The notes under the pieces were generated by a model. It saw nothing but the letters and a program-made list of their open reading frames with translations. It ran no database searches and was not told where the DNA came from. A program made the position numbers and the translations under genes. A DNA stretch of 32,273 bases from a virus, in the IMG/VR virus record IMGVR_UViG_3300025849_000131, positions 1-32,273 of that record; one strand, 5' to 3'. Shown here one piece after another: positions 19,423 to 28,577 of the stretch (its first letter is position 1; each line of letters opens with the position of its first letter).

Positions 19423-21791
19423 TGCAGAGACTACAATTATATATTGAGGATAATGAAGGGAACTACCCTTTAGTTGATTTGTTTGATGATGAAATAATTG
19501 AATTAACCTCAACTATACAAGATGTTAAGGATATAGGGAAAGTGTTTACAGACTACTCTCAGACCTTTACAGTTCCAGCATCAGATACGAATAACAAGAT
19601 ATTTCGTCACTATTATAATTATAACATTACTGGGAATGCTTTTGATTCAAGAAGGAAGAAAGAGGCGTTACTTCATATAAACTACGCTCCATTCAGGAGA
19701 GGTAAAATATACCTTAACAGCGTTAAGATGAAAGACAATAAGGCATACGCTTATGAACTCATATTCTACGGTAATACTGTATCGCTAAAGGATTTATTGG
19801 GAGATGATGAACTTACTGATTTGCCTTATTTGAATAATTTTAATCATAAATATACAGATGCAGTAGTAAAAGAAGGATTTGAAGATGGATTAGACTTTGT
19901 GGTTAACACTGAAACAAAATCGGATGCAATTATATATCCCTTAATAACCTCAAAAAAGAGATTATTCTTTAATTCTGATGATCAAAATGATATAGAATTT
20001 AATTCAACTGGAAACATATATTATAATGATAACCCACAAGACACTACTAGAGGTCTTGAATTTACTGACTTAAAACCGGCAATAAGGGCATATAACATAA
20101 TAGAAGCAATAGAGGATAAGTACAATTTATCATTCACTAAAGATTTCTTTAACTCTCCAGCTTTTGACAATCTATACTTGTGGTTAAGTAATGTAAAAGG
20201 CGAATTTAATGAGCAGGAAGATTTTAAACTATTTGAGTATTATGTAAAAACTGCTGAATATCAAGACAACACTACATACAGAGGTCCGGGAAGTTCTTGG
20301 ACAAATCAAGACATTCCTGAAGTTACTTTTGAGAACGATATCGTAACAATAACCAAATCAACAGGAGTAGATGAATATAAGATAGCACTTAGATCACTAT
20401 ATTCTCCTAAAACAGCTTTCGATATTGTTTTCACTGAAATTGATGAACTTGGTAATGAAATAGGAGAATACGTCACTAAGATAGGAGAGGTGCTTTCAGC
20501 TCCAGACTACGGAACTTTTGTTGGATATTACACTGCCTTTCCTTCTTCTTCCAGTGCTGGAACTAGAAGATTTAAGACAAAGGTTAGGTCTGATAATTGG
20601 TCCTCTATAAGTCCAATATTACACGTTATAAAGGACTCAGGAGGAACTCCTGTTCTTCAGGCGTGGTCCAGCATATCTAGTGACGTTAGGTTAGAAATTG
20701 ACATATCTATAACAGATGATTATGTTATCCCTAAAATGAAGGTTATAGATTTTTTAATAGGGCTGTTTAAGATGTTTAATTTAACCGCATATTATATTGA
20801 CGATTTAGATGACAGTGATTATAATTTAAACAATAAACCTACAATATATGTAGATACGTTGGATAATTATTATGCGGATGCTGTGAATAACAAACTAGGG
20901 GCAACTATAGATATAACTAAATATGTTGATTCAACTGAGCATATGGTAAGTTCTGTTATGCCTTTTTCTGATATAGAATTTAAATATAATAGTAATGATT
21001 CTTTACTAATGAGGAATCACGAAGAACAATTTAATGAAATATTTGGAGATGCTGAATTTGACGTTAGAAATGACTTTACAGATCCAGTAACAGGCGAATA
21101 CCTTATTGACAGAGGCACTAAATATCCAATAGATGTTCCTTTTACTCATATGAAATTTGAAAGGCTAATTAATTTAGCTAGACTAGATGATGCCTACGAA
21201 CAAACTGACAATACATCAATTCAGTGGGGTTATTCTGCTGGGGGAGAATTTAACGCAGATACTGACGTAAGCCCTCCTACAGGTGATTATGACTCTTTAG
21301 ACGTGAAGCCATTATTGTTTTACGCAATTAGAGAGACAGACTTACCAGTAGCTAGTGCTGCTAATGACTACGTAGATGGAAGAATTAATTGGATTTTTGG
21401 AGGGAACTCTAATGCTATTTCAAACTATTGGAGACCTTCAAATAGTAATGAGTCTGGAAATTCAACAACTCCACCTGCATACACTTTAAATTTTGATCAA
21501 GAAGTTGATGAATGGCAGAAGATAAATTATTCAACTGATGTAGCTGGAGCTGAAACAAATTCCTTGTATTATGTTTTTTACAGAAGTTATGTGAGAAGTG
21601 TATTTAACCCTGCAAAGAGAATGTTTAAATTGACAGCATACTTGCCAACAAGAATAATAATCAACTATAGATTAAATGACCAAATAAAAATACACGACAA
21701 GATGTTTAGGATTAATTCAATAACAACAAACCTAAATACTGGTAAATCAGAATTAGAATTGTTGAATATATTTTCAAATGAGACATTATGA
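19422..21791 (+). CDS. Large tail protein, tail tip or hub (789 aa)
   Basis: Starts with MQRLQLYIEDNEGNYPLVDL, then VFTDYSQTFTVPASDTNNKI and FRHYYNYNITG, a pattern I recall from tail proteins of flavobacterial phages. The protein is Asp/Asn/Tyr-rich and beta-rich throughout, with a final INYRLNDQIKIHDKMFRINS block resembling hub-type beta domains. No peptidase or lysozyme motif was seen. It lies between the baseplate-like protein and the tape measure, and overlaps the next small gene by 4 nt. Confidence 0.75.
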   Translation: MQRLQLYIEDNEGNYPLVDLFDDEIIELTSTIQDVKDIGKVFTDYSQTFTVPASDTNNKIFRHYYNYNITGNAFDSRRKKEALLHINYAPFRRGKIYLNSVKMKDNKAYAYELIFYGNTVSLKDLLGDDELTDLPYLNNFNHKYTDAVVKEGFEDGLDFVVNTETKSDAIIYPLITSKKRLFFNSDDQNDIEFNSTGNIYYNDNPQDTTRGLEFTDLKPAIRAYNIIEAIEDKYNLSFTKDFFNSPAFDNLYLWLSNVKGEFNEQEDFKLFEYYVKTAEYQDNTTYRGPGSSWTNQDIPEVTFENDIVTITKSTGVDEYKIALRSLYSPKTAFDIVFTEIDELGNEIGEYVTKIGEVLSAPDYGTFVGYYTAFPSSSSAGTRRFKTKVRSDNWSSISPILHVIKDSGGTPVLQAWSSISSDVRLEIDISITDDYVIPKMKVIDFLIGLFKMFNLTAYYIDDLDDSDYNLNNKPTIYVDTLDNYYADAVNNKLGATIDITKYVDSTEHMVSSVMPFSDIEFKYNSNDSLLMRNHEEQFNEIFGDAEFDVRNDFTDPVTGEYLIDRGTKYPIDVPFTHMKFERLINLARLDDAYEQTDNTSIQWGYSAGGEFNADTDVSPPTGDYDSLDVKPLLFYAIRETDLPVASAANDYVDGRINWIFGGNSNAISNYWRPSNSNESGNSTTPPAYTLNFDQEVDEWQKINYSTDVAGAETNSLYYVFYRSYVRSVFNPAKRMFKLTAYLPTRIIINYRLNDQIKIHDKMFRINSITTNLNTGKSELELLNIFSNETL

Positions 21792-21931
21792 TTAGAGAGA
21801 TAGTGGACTTATTAAAGCAGAGAGATTTTTACGGTGTTGATCCTATTATTGATATTGCTAAGGGTAAATATAAAGCTCCTGTAACTGTAAAAGAATTAAA
21901 AGAATCCGTAAAGAGAAGAAGTAATGGCTGA
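21788..21931 (+). CDS. Small basic protein before the tape measure, 47 aa
   Basis: ATGA overlap with the upstream gene and an 8-nt overlap with the tape measure ATG support it. MIREIVDLLKQRDFYGVDPI and a basic C-terminus (KESVKRRSNG). Perhaps a tail assembly helper; unknown. Confidence 0.6.
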   Translation: MIREIVDLLKQRDFYGVDPIIDIAKGKYKAPVTVKELKESVKRRSNG

Positions 21932-24308
21932 TAATAATAAAAAGATAATATATACCGTAGAGGTAAATGACAAGGGCAAGGTCAAAGTAGAAGGGTTAAC
22001 TAAAGGCTTTATTAACGCTAGTACAGCAGTTAAAAATCTTAATAAGGATTTGATACAGCAAGGCCAAATAATGAAGGACAACAATAGAGTCAATCAAAAT
22101 ATGATTGATAAAACAGGTCTTGCAGGAGCAACTCTTGTCGAATTAGGTCGTACTATATCAGACTCTAACTACGGTATTAGGGGTATGGCGAACAACTTGT
22201 CTCAGTTGTCTACATTAATGATTACTTTAATAAGCACCACGGGTGGTGTTGTAAATGGTGTTAAAGCATTAGTGTCTGCTTTTATGGGTCCATTAGGTTT
22301 TATTATTGCGTTTCAGGCAGTTATTGCTTTAATAGAAAGGCAGGATATGGAGGCTCAAAAACTAAAGCGCACAATGGGTGTTCTCGGTTCGGGAGTTGCT
22401 GATACGGCAGGTAATTTTGAAATATACATAAGAAAACTACAAGACTCAAATGAATCTCAAGAACAACAAGCTATAGCTATACAGAAGTTAAATAAAGAAT
22501 TCCCTGATTTTGTAAAATCACTCAAGGAGTCTGGTTCTAGTATGGATGATATAAAAAACAAGACCTTTGATGCTATACAAGTTATCAACGAATACAGAAG
22601 ATCTATTGTTGCTCTAGCTTATTCAGAAGCTGCTCGTAAAAAAATAAAAGATTTAGCTGCAAAAGAAATAGATGCGGAAAAGACTGCTATCGATGAGCTT
22701 AAAGAGGGCGGTATGTCTTTAGATAGGGCTAGAACGCTTTGGGCCAAAAGAGAGGAGATAAGACAAAACGATCAACTATCTGATTCTGAGAAAGTAATGG
22801 CTATAAACAAGATGTTTAGAAAAGAAATAGTTGAGGGTTCTGAAGAATTTTCTAAATTTAATCTAGACAGATCTGCCGACATAATTGATTCATTAAATGC
22901 TGAAAATATAAGCATACAGGAACAAATAAATCTACTTGTTAATAGGGTAATACTAGAAGAGGATAACTTAAAAAAAGGATTATCTAAAGATAAAAAGTTT
23001 AAAGCTAGTCAACTTGATTTTGAGAAAGAGATAATAAAATCACAAGGGAGAATAAGTGCGTCTTTAATAACAAATAATGAATTGAGAGTTAAAGAAGAGT
23101 TTGACACTATAAGAGAGTTGGCTGTTCTAAAGCAAAAAGATTTTGTCGAAGCACAACAGAGAAGAGTTGACGCTATAACAGACGAAAAATTAAAGGCAAA
23201 AGCTCAAAAGAAAGTCAACAAAGAGATTGCTGATTCCGAAGAATCACTTGTTAAATATATAATTCAGTTAAGAGCAGAAAGGGATAGAACTATAAATCAA
23301 ATGAGGATTGATGATTTGTCTAATGCATCATCCTTAATGGAGGAAGAGCAAGGGATAAGAAAGCAATCAGCCTTAGAATTTAATTCTTTTCTAGCACTAA
23401 CTAACAAGCAGAGGTTTGATGCGGATATAGAATTAGAAAAGTTAAAGACTGAAATAATAATACAAGAGTTAGAACAACAAATTGAAGTTAAAAGAATAGC
23501 AGGTGAATCTACTATAGGTCTCGAGGAAAAACTAGACAGAGTAAGAGAGGAGTTGTCTCAAAAGCAGGTAGAAAGAGGTGTTAAACTTATAGACGAAGAA
23601 GCTAAAAGGATAAACGGAATAATAAAAGCAACTCAAGGAGCTTTTTCTCAATTGAGTAATGTTTTCACTTCTTATACTGATGCTAGAATAGAAGCTCTAG
23701 CCAGAGAAAGGGACTATGTGTTAAATTCAGAGACATTAACAGGAGAGGCTCAAAAGAAAAGAATTGAAGACATACAAAGAAGAGAATTACGAGCGCAGAA
23801 AAATAAGATAAGACTAGAGAGAGAATTGTTTACAATAAAACAATCAATGCTTATAGCTGAACAAGTAATGAAGGCCAAGGCTGTTTTAGCAGAAAATGCA
23901 CTAAAATTAAACGTTGCTTTAGCTGATGTAGGTACTGAGGCTGCCGTTCAAGCAGGGAAAGCTCAGATGTCTATAGGTACTTTTGTTGCTAAAGGTGGGG
24001 CAGCAGGTTTAGCTACATACGCTATAACAATTGGTGGATTACTAGCGTCTATCTTTGCTGCAAGGAAAAAGGCTCAATCACAAATAGCATCATTAGGTGG
24101 TCCTGGTGTTGGAGCTATTGGTGGAGGAGCAGGTGGCGGTGTAGAAGCTCCAGACTTCAATATAGTAGGCGCATCTCCTGAATCGCAGTTAGCACAGACA
24201 GTTGCGAATCAACAATCAAAACCTTTAAGAGCATTTGTAGTAGGTAAAGATATCACTAACCAACAAGAGCTTGATAGAAACGTTGTATCCAACTCTAGTT
24301 TAGGATAA
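21924..24308 (+). CDS. Tape measure protein (794 aa)
   Basis: Sets tail length and helps DNA delivery. It is the longest gene, with a long helical and coiled-coil Lys/Glu-rich region from about 140 to 640. A hydrophobic stretch lies at about 96-137 (STLMITLISTTGGVVNGVKA and following) and a second near the C-terminus (GGAAGLATYAITIGGLLASI), followed by a Gly-rich linker. If about 0.15 nm per residue applies, the tail would be near 120 nm. The size and hydrophobic segments support a long tail. Confidence 0.9.
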   Translation: MADNNKKIIYTVEVNDKGKVKVEGLTKGFINASTAVKNLNKDLIQQGQIMKDNNRVNQNMIDKTGLAGATLVELGRTISDSNYGIRGMANNLSQLSTLMITLISTTGGVVNGVKALVSAFMGPLGFIIAFQAVIALIERQDMEAQKLKRTMGVLGSGVADTAGNFEIYIRKLQDSNESQEQQAIAIQKLNKEFPDFVKSLKESGSSMDDIKNKTFDAIQVINEYRRSIVALAYSEAARKKIKDLAAKEIDAEKTAIDELKEGGMSLDRARTLWAKREEIRQNDQLSDSEKVMAINKMFRKEIVEGSEEFSKFNLDRSADIIDSLNAENISIQEQINLLVNRVILEEDNLKKGLSKDKKFKASQLDFEKEIIKSQGRISASLITNNELRVKEEFDTIRELAVLKQKDFVEAQQRRVDAITDEKLKAKAQKKVNKEIADSEESLVKYIIQLRAERDRTINQMRIDDLSNASSLMEEEQGIRKQSALEFNSFLALTNKQRFDADIELEKLKTEIIIQELEQQIEVKRIAGESTIGLEEKLDRVREELSQKQVERGVKLIDEEAKRINGIIKATQGAFSQLSNVFTSYTDARIEALARERDYVLNSETLTGEAQKKRIEDIQRRELRAQKNKIRLERELFTIKQSMLIAEQVMKAKAVLAENALKLNVALADVGTEAAVQAGKAQMSIGTFVAKGGAAGLATYAITIGGLLASIFAARKKAQSQIASLGGPGVGAIGGGAGGGVEAPDFNIVGASPESQLAQTVANQQSKPLRAFVVGKDITNQQELDRNVVSNSSLG

Positions 24309-24344
24309 ATTTATAACGAATAGAAATCAAATAGTTATTTATAT

Positions 24345-25364
24345 ATGGAACGCATTATAGAACTTATTATAGACGAAGAAAACGAGTTTAGTGGAATAGA
24401 AGCTATCTCTGTTGTTGAAAATCCTGCTATTGAAGAAGACTTTATAGCCTTAAAAGAGCATAAAGAAGTAAAATTGGCTGAGGTAGACAAAGAAAAAAGG
24501 ATTTTGATGGGTGCAGCTCTTATACCTAACAAGAAGATATATAGAAACAGTGGAGAAGATGAGTATTATATCTTTTTCTCTGAAGATACCGTCAGAAAGG
24601 CTTCTGAATTGTTTTTAATGAAGGGCAATCAAAACAACAGTACTTTAGAGCATCAGGTAGAGCTAGAAGGTATGTCTGTAGTCGAATCTTGGATTATAGA
24701 AGATGAAGACAAGGACAAATCAAGAAAGTATGACTTTAATCTACCTATTGGTACTTGGATGGTATCTGTAAAGGTCAATAATGATGATATTTGGGATCAG
24801 GTAAAAGCAGGTGAAGTAAAAGGTTTCTCTATAGAGGGTTACTTTGCGGATAAAATGGATGGACCTAAGGAGTCTTTGCCTGAACAGATGTGTTCTGAGT
24901 GTCTAGAAGAATTAAACGCTGAATATGAGCTCCTAGAGGCCTTAGAAAGCCTATCTGAAGAGGTTGAATTAGAATCTTATGGAGGTTATCCTGAATCTGC
25001 ATCTAATAATGCTAAACTGGGGATAAAAAGAAATAAAGAATTAGGAAATAAGTGTGCTACTCAGGTTGGCAAGGTTAGAGCTAGACAGCTAGAGAGAAAA
25101 GAGAAGTTTACAGTATCTACCTTAAAGAGAATATACTCTTATTTAAGTAGAGCTGCTGAATATTATAACCCTAGTAAGCCTGAGGCTTGTGGGACTATAA
25201 GTTATCTTCTTTGGGGAGGCAAAAGTATGTTAAACTGGACTGAATCTAAATTAAAAGGATTAGAGAAACTAGAGGATGTGAACCCTTGCCAAGAAGGTTA
25301 TGAGATGGTTGGGTTTAAGAATAAGAACGGTAGAAAAGTGCCTAATTGCGTACCTAAAAAATGA
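24345..25364 (+). CDS. XkdF-like prohead protease with C-terminal domain (339 aa)
   Basis: The N-terminal 170 residues match the phage serine protease family Peptidase_S78_2 (XkdF-like): His103 in STLEHQVELEG, then PIGTWMVSVKVNNDDIWDQV and Ser162 in KGFSIEGYF. It should mature the capsid. After an acidic linker comes a second domain (about 213-305) with ASNNAKLGIKRN, NKCATQVGKVRARQLERKE and LWGGKSMLNW, a module I have seen attached to other phage proteases; its function is unknown. The end has a Cys-Pro motif, NPCQEGYEMVGFKNKNGRKV. Confidence 0.85.
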   Translation: MERIIELIIDEENEFSGIEAISVVENPAIEEDFIALKEHKEVKLAEVDKEKRILMGAALIPNKKIYRNSGEDEYYIFFSEDTVRKASELFLMKGNQNNSTLEHQVELEGMSVVESWIIEDEDKDKSRKYDFNLPIGTWMVSVKVNNDDIWDQVKAGEVKGFSIEGYFADKMDGPKESLPEQMCSECLEELNAEYELLEALESLSEEVELESYGGYPESASNNAKLGIKRNKELGNKCATQVGKVRARQLERKEKFTVSTLKRIYSYLSRAAEYYNPSKPEACGTISYLLWGGKSMLNWTESKLKGLEKLEDVNPCQEGYEMVGFKNKNGRKVPNCVPKK

Positions 25365-25576
25365 TAAATAAGATGAAAGAAACTCCAAGCTATTCTTCTC
25401 CTAAAAGCAGTAAGAGAGGATGTCTTTGTAAGGATGGAAGAACATACTCAAGAAAATGTTGCAACGGCACATTAATAGCTCAAGGCGTGGGTAGTGTTAC
25501 TAGATATTTGTTTCACCTATACACTGAAGACGGGAAAAAGTTAATGCAAGAAAACACACATAAATTATATCAATAA
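25361..25576 (+). CDS. Small Cys-rich protein, 71 aa
   Basis: ATGA overlap with the protease gene; a later ATG at 25373 is also possible. The centre reads KRGCLCKDGRTYSRKCCNGT, with four cysteines in a compact loop, then LIAQGVGSVTR and a beta-like tail. I recall this CLCKD...KCC pattern from structural blocks of Bacteroidota phages. Possibly a minor virion protein; unknown. Confidence 0.65.
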   Translation: MINKMKETPSYSSPKSSKRGCLCKDGRTYSRKCCNGTLIAQGVGSVTRYLFHLYTEDGKKLMQENTHKLYQ

Positions 25577-26031
25577 TGGCAGATCAAAAAATATCAGAAC
25601 TAACAGATGCTACTACACTTACAGGTACAGAGCAAATCCCTTTAGTACAAAGTAGTACAACAAAGAAAGCTACTATAAACGACATAACAAATCATATTAT
25701 AACTGTAGCTAAAACAACTTCAGCGGATGAGGTTGTTGATTTAGATTCTTCTACATACGAAAACGCTATGATGATAAAATTGACTTGGGATGGCGCTTCA
25801 GGAACTGCAACATACACATTACCAGATGCAACCTCATCTAACTCAACAAATAGGGTCTTAAGATTTATAACAGATAGTACATTTTCTGCTAGTACAAGGG
25901 TTGATATAACTCCTGCTAGTGGTCAGAATCTGGATGGTGCTACATCCTCATATGAAATAAATAAAGCATATGAAGGTATAGCCGTCTGGAGTGATGGTGT
26001 AGAATGGTTTATTGTTCAGAAAAAAGCCTAA
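25576..26031 (+). CDS. Head fibre/decoration-like protein (151 aa)
   Basis: TAATG overlap with the previous gene. The N-terminus ADQKISELTDATTLTGTEQI followed by PLVQSS is a motif common at the start of phage fibre-like proteins, where it anchors to the virion. The remainder is Thr/Ser-rich and beta-like, ending in EGIAVWSDGVEWFIVQKK. Located among head genes, so it may decorate the capsid; a tail fibre is the alternative. Confidence 0.7.
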   Translation: MADQKISELTDATTLTGTEQIPLVQSSTTKKATINDITNHIITVAKTTSADEVVDLDSSTYENAMMIKLTWDGASGTATYTLPDATSSNSTNRVLRFITDSTFSASTRVDITPASGQNLDGATSSYEINKAYEGIAVWSDGVEWFIVQKKA

Positions 26032-26082
26032 AAATACAACACTTTGAGGGTTAGTCAGTAATATTTATAAATATTAAATTTT

Positions 26083-26523
26083 ATGAAAGCAAGTGAAATC
26101 GTTTCAAAACTGAAAGAAGTGCTTTTATCTTCAACAGAAGATGTGGAAACTCAAGATACAATACAAGAAGAAGTACAACTTGAAGAATCTACTCCAGAAG
26201 TTAAAGAGGAAGTACAATTAGAGGAAACTCCCGAAGGTGAGGTTTCTGAAGATGATTTAGCAGAAGAACCTGCTGAAATGTCTTACGCAACAAAAGAAGA
26301 ACTAGCGGAAGTTAGAGCTTTAGTTGAAAAGATGATGGGTCAATTAGAGGCTAAAGAAGAATCGAAAGTAGATGTTCCTCAAGAACTTTCTGCTGACGAA
26401 GCTCCTGAACAACCTTTAATGCACTCTCCTGAGAATGTATCAGAGAATGCTCCATTAAACCTTTACGCACAAAATAGAGCTACGACTACTTTAGATCGTG
26501 TTCTTCAAAGAATTAGTAAATAA
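26083..26523 (+). CDS. Probable capsid scaffold protein (146 aa)
   Basis: Very acidic, with a repeated EEVQLEEs/tPE module at about 29-55 and a helical segment YATKEELAEVRALVEKMMGQ (69-88), typical of scaffold proteins. The C-terminal RATTTLDRVLQRISK is basic and could bind the capsid shell. It lies directly before the major capsid gene, the normal scaffold position. The sequence is low-complexity, so the call rests on composition and place. Confidence 0.75.
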   Translation: MKASEIVSKLKEVLLSSTEDVETQDTIQEEVQLEESTPEVKEEVQLEETPEGEVSEDDLAEEPAEMSYATKEELAEVRALVEKMMGQLEAKEESKVDVPQELSADEAPEQPLMHSPENVSENAPLNLYAQNRATTTLDRVLQRISK

Positions 26524-26546
26524 AACACAAAAATCAAATTTAAATT

Positions 26547-27500
26547 ATGGCAACTACAACTTCAATCACTACTACTTATGCAGGTGAATTTGCTGGAAAG
26601 TACATTTCGGCTGCATTGTTAGAAGGTTCTACTATCTCTAGCGGTGGTATTACTGTTAAACCTAACGTAAAGTTAAAAGAAGTAATCAAGAAAGTATCTA
26701 CTAACGATTTAGTTAAAGATGCAACTTGTGACTTTGACGCAACTTCTACAATCACTCTTACTGAGAGAATTTTAACTCCAGAAGAGCAACAAGTAAACTT
26801 ACAATTGTGTAAGAAAGATTTCCATTCAGACTGGGAAGCTATTCAAATGGGATACTCTGCATTCGATAGCTTACCTCCTAGTTTTGCTGATTTCTTAATC
26901 GGACACGTTGCTGCTAAAGTAGCACAAAGAACTGAGCAGTCTATCTGGGCAGGTGATACATCAACAAACGGACAATTTGATGGTCTTTCTACTATCGTAG
27001 CAGCAGATGCAGGATTGCCAACAGCGCAAGAAGTTGCAGGAGCAACTGTAACGTCTTCAAACGTAATCACAGAGCTTGGTAAAATTGTAGACGCTATTCC
27101 TTCTTCTCTTTATGGAAGCGAAGACCTTAATGTATATGTATCTCAGAATATCGCAAGAGCTTACGTAAGAGCTTTAGGTGGATTTGGTGCAGCAGGATTA
27201 GGTGCAGCAGGTACAAACGCTATGGGAACTCAGTGGTGGAACAACGGAAGTTTATCTTTTGACGGAGTTAAACTATTTGTTGCAAACGGACTAGCTGATA
27301 ACACAGCTATGGCAGCAGAAAAATCTAACTTATTCTTCGGTACAGGATTGATTTCTGATCATAACGAAGTAAAAGTTATTGATATGGCTGACTTAGACGG
27401 TTCTCAAAATGTGAGAGTTGTAATGAGATTTACAGCAGGTGTACAGTATGGTGTCGTTGAAGATATTGTAACATACGGTATTACAAACGCTGCGAACTAA
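26547..27500 (+). CDS. Major capsid protein (317 aa)
   Basis: HK97-fold type capsid protein inferred from size, position after the scaffold and pattern: an N-terminal ATTTSITTTYAGEFAGKYIS, an ERILTPEEQQVNLQLCKKDF strand-loop near 73-92, an E-loop-like Gly/Ala-rich region (GGFGAAGLGAAGTNAMG), and a final RVVMRFTAGVQYG strand. Codon use is noticeably richer in preferred C-ending codons than its neighbours (many AAC, GAC, TTC), as expected of a highly expressed gene. Followed by a strong terminator. Confidence 0.88.
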   Translation: MATTTSITTTYAGEFAGKYISAALLEGSTISSGGITVKPNVKLKEVIKKVSTNDLVKDATCDFDATSTITLTERILTPEEQQVNLQLCKKDFHSDWEAIQMGYSAFDSLPPSFADFLIGHVAAKVAQRTEQSIWAGDTSTNGQFDGLSTIVAADAGLPTAQEVAGATVTSSNVITELGKIVDAIPSSLYGSEDLNVYVSQNIARAYVRALGGFGAAGLGAAGTNAMGTQWWNNGSLSFDGVKLFVANGLADNTAMAAEKSNLFFGTGLISDHNEVKVIDMADLDGSQNVRVVMRFTAGVQYGVVEDIVTYGITNAAN

Positions 27501-27520
27501 TAAATAATTAAATAACTATA

Positions 27521-27558
27521 AAGGGTGGGTAAGCCAAGATGCCTACTCACCCTTTTTT
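27521..27558 (+). terminator. Intrinsic terminator after the major capsid gene
   Basis: AAGGGTGGGTAAGC (27521-27534) pairs with GCCTACTCACCCTT (27541-27554) with one mismatch, then T run. It would limit expression of the genes after the capsid gene. Confidence 0.85.
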
Positions 27559-27572
27559 AATACTAAAAAGAT

Positions 27573-28133
27573 ATGGCTTGTGATTTAACTAGAGGGCGTA
27601 AAGAAGGCTGCAAAGATCAGGTTGGTGGTCTAAAAGCTATCTACTTCACCGATTTTGGTGATTTAGGTACTATTACATATGCTGATGCAGCAAATGAGGA
27701 TTACCAAATAACTGACCTTTCAGGCACTTTTACTGCCTACAAATATGAACTAAAAGGGAATAGTAATTTCGAACAAACGATTACTGCGAACCTAGAGAAT
27801 GGAACTACGTTCTTTGAACAATCTTTAAATGTTACGTTAAAGCAACTAAGTAAAGAGGACCACAAAGAATTGAAGTTACTATCTTATGGTAGACCACATA
27901 TTGCTGTGGAAGACTATAATGGAAATGTATTTTTAATGGGTACAGAGCACGGTGCTGAATTATCCGGAGGTACAATTGCTACAGGAGCATCAATGGGTGA
28001 TTTAAGTGGATACAGCCTTACCTTCACAGGTATGGAGAGAAGACCTGCAAACTTTGTAGACTCACCAACTGATGGTAGTCCTTTCGCAGGAATGGCTTCA
28101 GCTTCTGCTACAATTACAGAAGGTACAAACTAA
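27573..28133 (+). CDS. Tail tube-like structural protein (186 aa)
   Basis: The sequence has KDQVGGLKAIYFTDFGD (14-30), NGTTFFEQSLNVTLKQL (77-93) and GYSLTFTGMERRPANFVD near the C-terminus, which I associate with the major tail/tube protein of flavobacterial phages. The size and the high content of Gly, Thr and Phe fit a tube-forming protein. It lies between two strong terminators, separate from the tail genes at 15-24 kb; this placement is unusual, so a head decoration role is possible. Confidence 0.7.
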   Translation: MACDLTRGRKEGCKDQVGGLKAIYFTDFGDLGTITYADAANEDYQITDLSGTFTAYKYELKGNSNFEQTITANLENGTTFFEQSLNVTLKQLSKEDHKELKLLSYGRPHIAVEDYNGNVFLMGTEHGAELSGGTIATGASMGDLSGYSLTFTGMERRPANFVDSPTDGSPFAGMASASATITEGTN

Positions 28134-28158
28134 TAAGAGTTCATTTTGATGAGAAGAT

Positions 28159-28188
28159 GGGGTGGCTTTATGGTCACCCTTTTTTTTT
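28159..28188 (+). terminator. Intrinsic terminator after the tube-like gene
   Basis: GGGGTGG (28159-28165) pairs with TCACCCT (28174-28180) with two wobbles, followed by at least eight T. A good terminator in a 87-bp gap. Confidence 0.75.
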
Positions 28189-28220
28189 GAACAAAATCAA
28201 AGGTATTTAGTTATACTTAT

Positions 28221-28577
28221 ATGATAAGACTTTTGCCAAATACAAATTCACAAACACTAAGTATAATACCTAGGTCATATACTGCTGCTAGTGATTTAAC
28301 ATTAAAAATTGTTGAAGATGGCACAAAAAAGAATGAGACACTAACTGACTTAACCTCAACAGTTAATGGTAATTTCTTAGATATACCTTGTACTTTTAGT
28401 ATACTATCTGATGATTCGGTTTATTCTATAGAAGTGAAGCAGGGTTCAACATTACTTTACAGAGATAAGGTTTACGTTACGTCTAAAACAGATACTACAG
28501 TATCTCACACATTAAATACCAGTCAGTATAATAATTATGATGCTGAAACTGATGAGCAACAATATATGATAATATGA
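28221..28577 (+). CDS. Small structural protein before the portal, 118 aa
   Basis: Beta-rich, with an N-terminal MIRLLPNTNSQTLSIIPRSY and a C-terminal YNNYDAETDEQQYMII, an ending I recall from Bacteroidota phages near portal genes. Overlaps the portal ATG by 4 nt. Probably a minor virion or head-joining protein; unknown. Confidence 0.7.
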   Translation: MIRLLPNTNSQTLSIIPRSYTAASDLTLKIVEDGTKKNETLTDLTSTVNGNFLDIPCTFSILSDDSVYSIEVKQGSTLLYRDKVYVTSKTDTTVSHTLNTSQYNNYDAETDEQQYMII

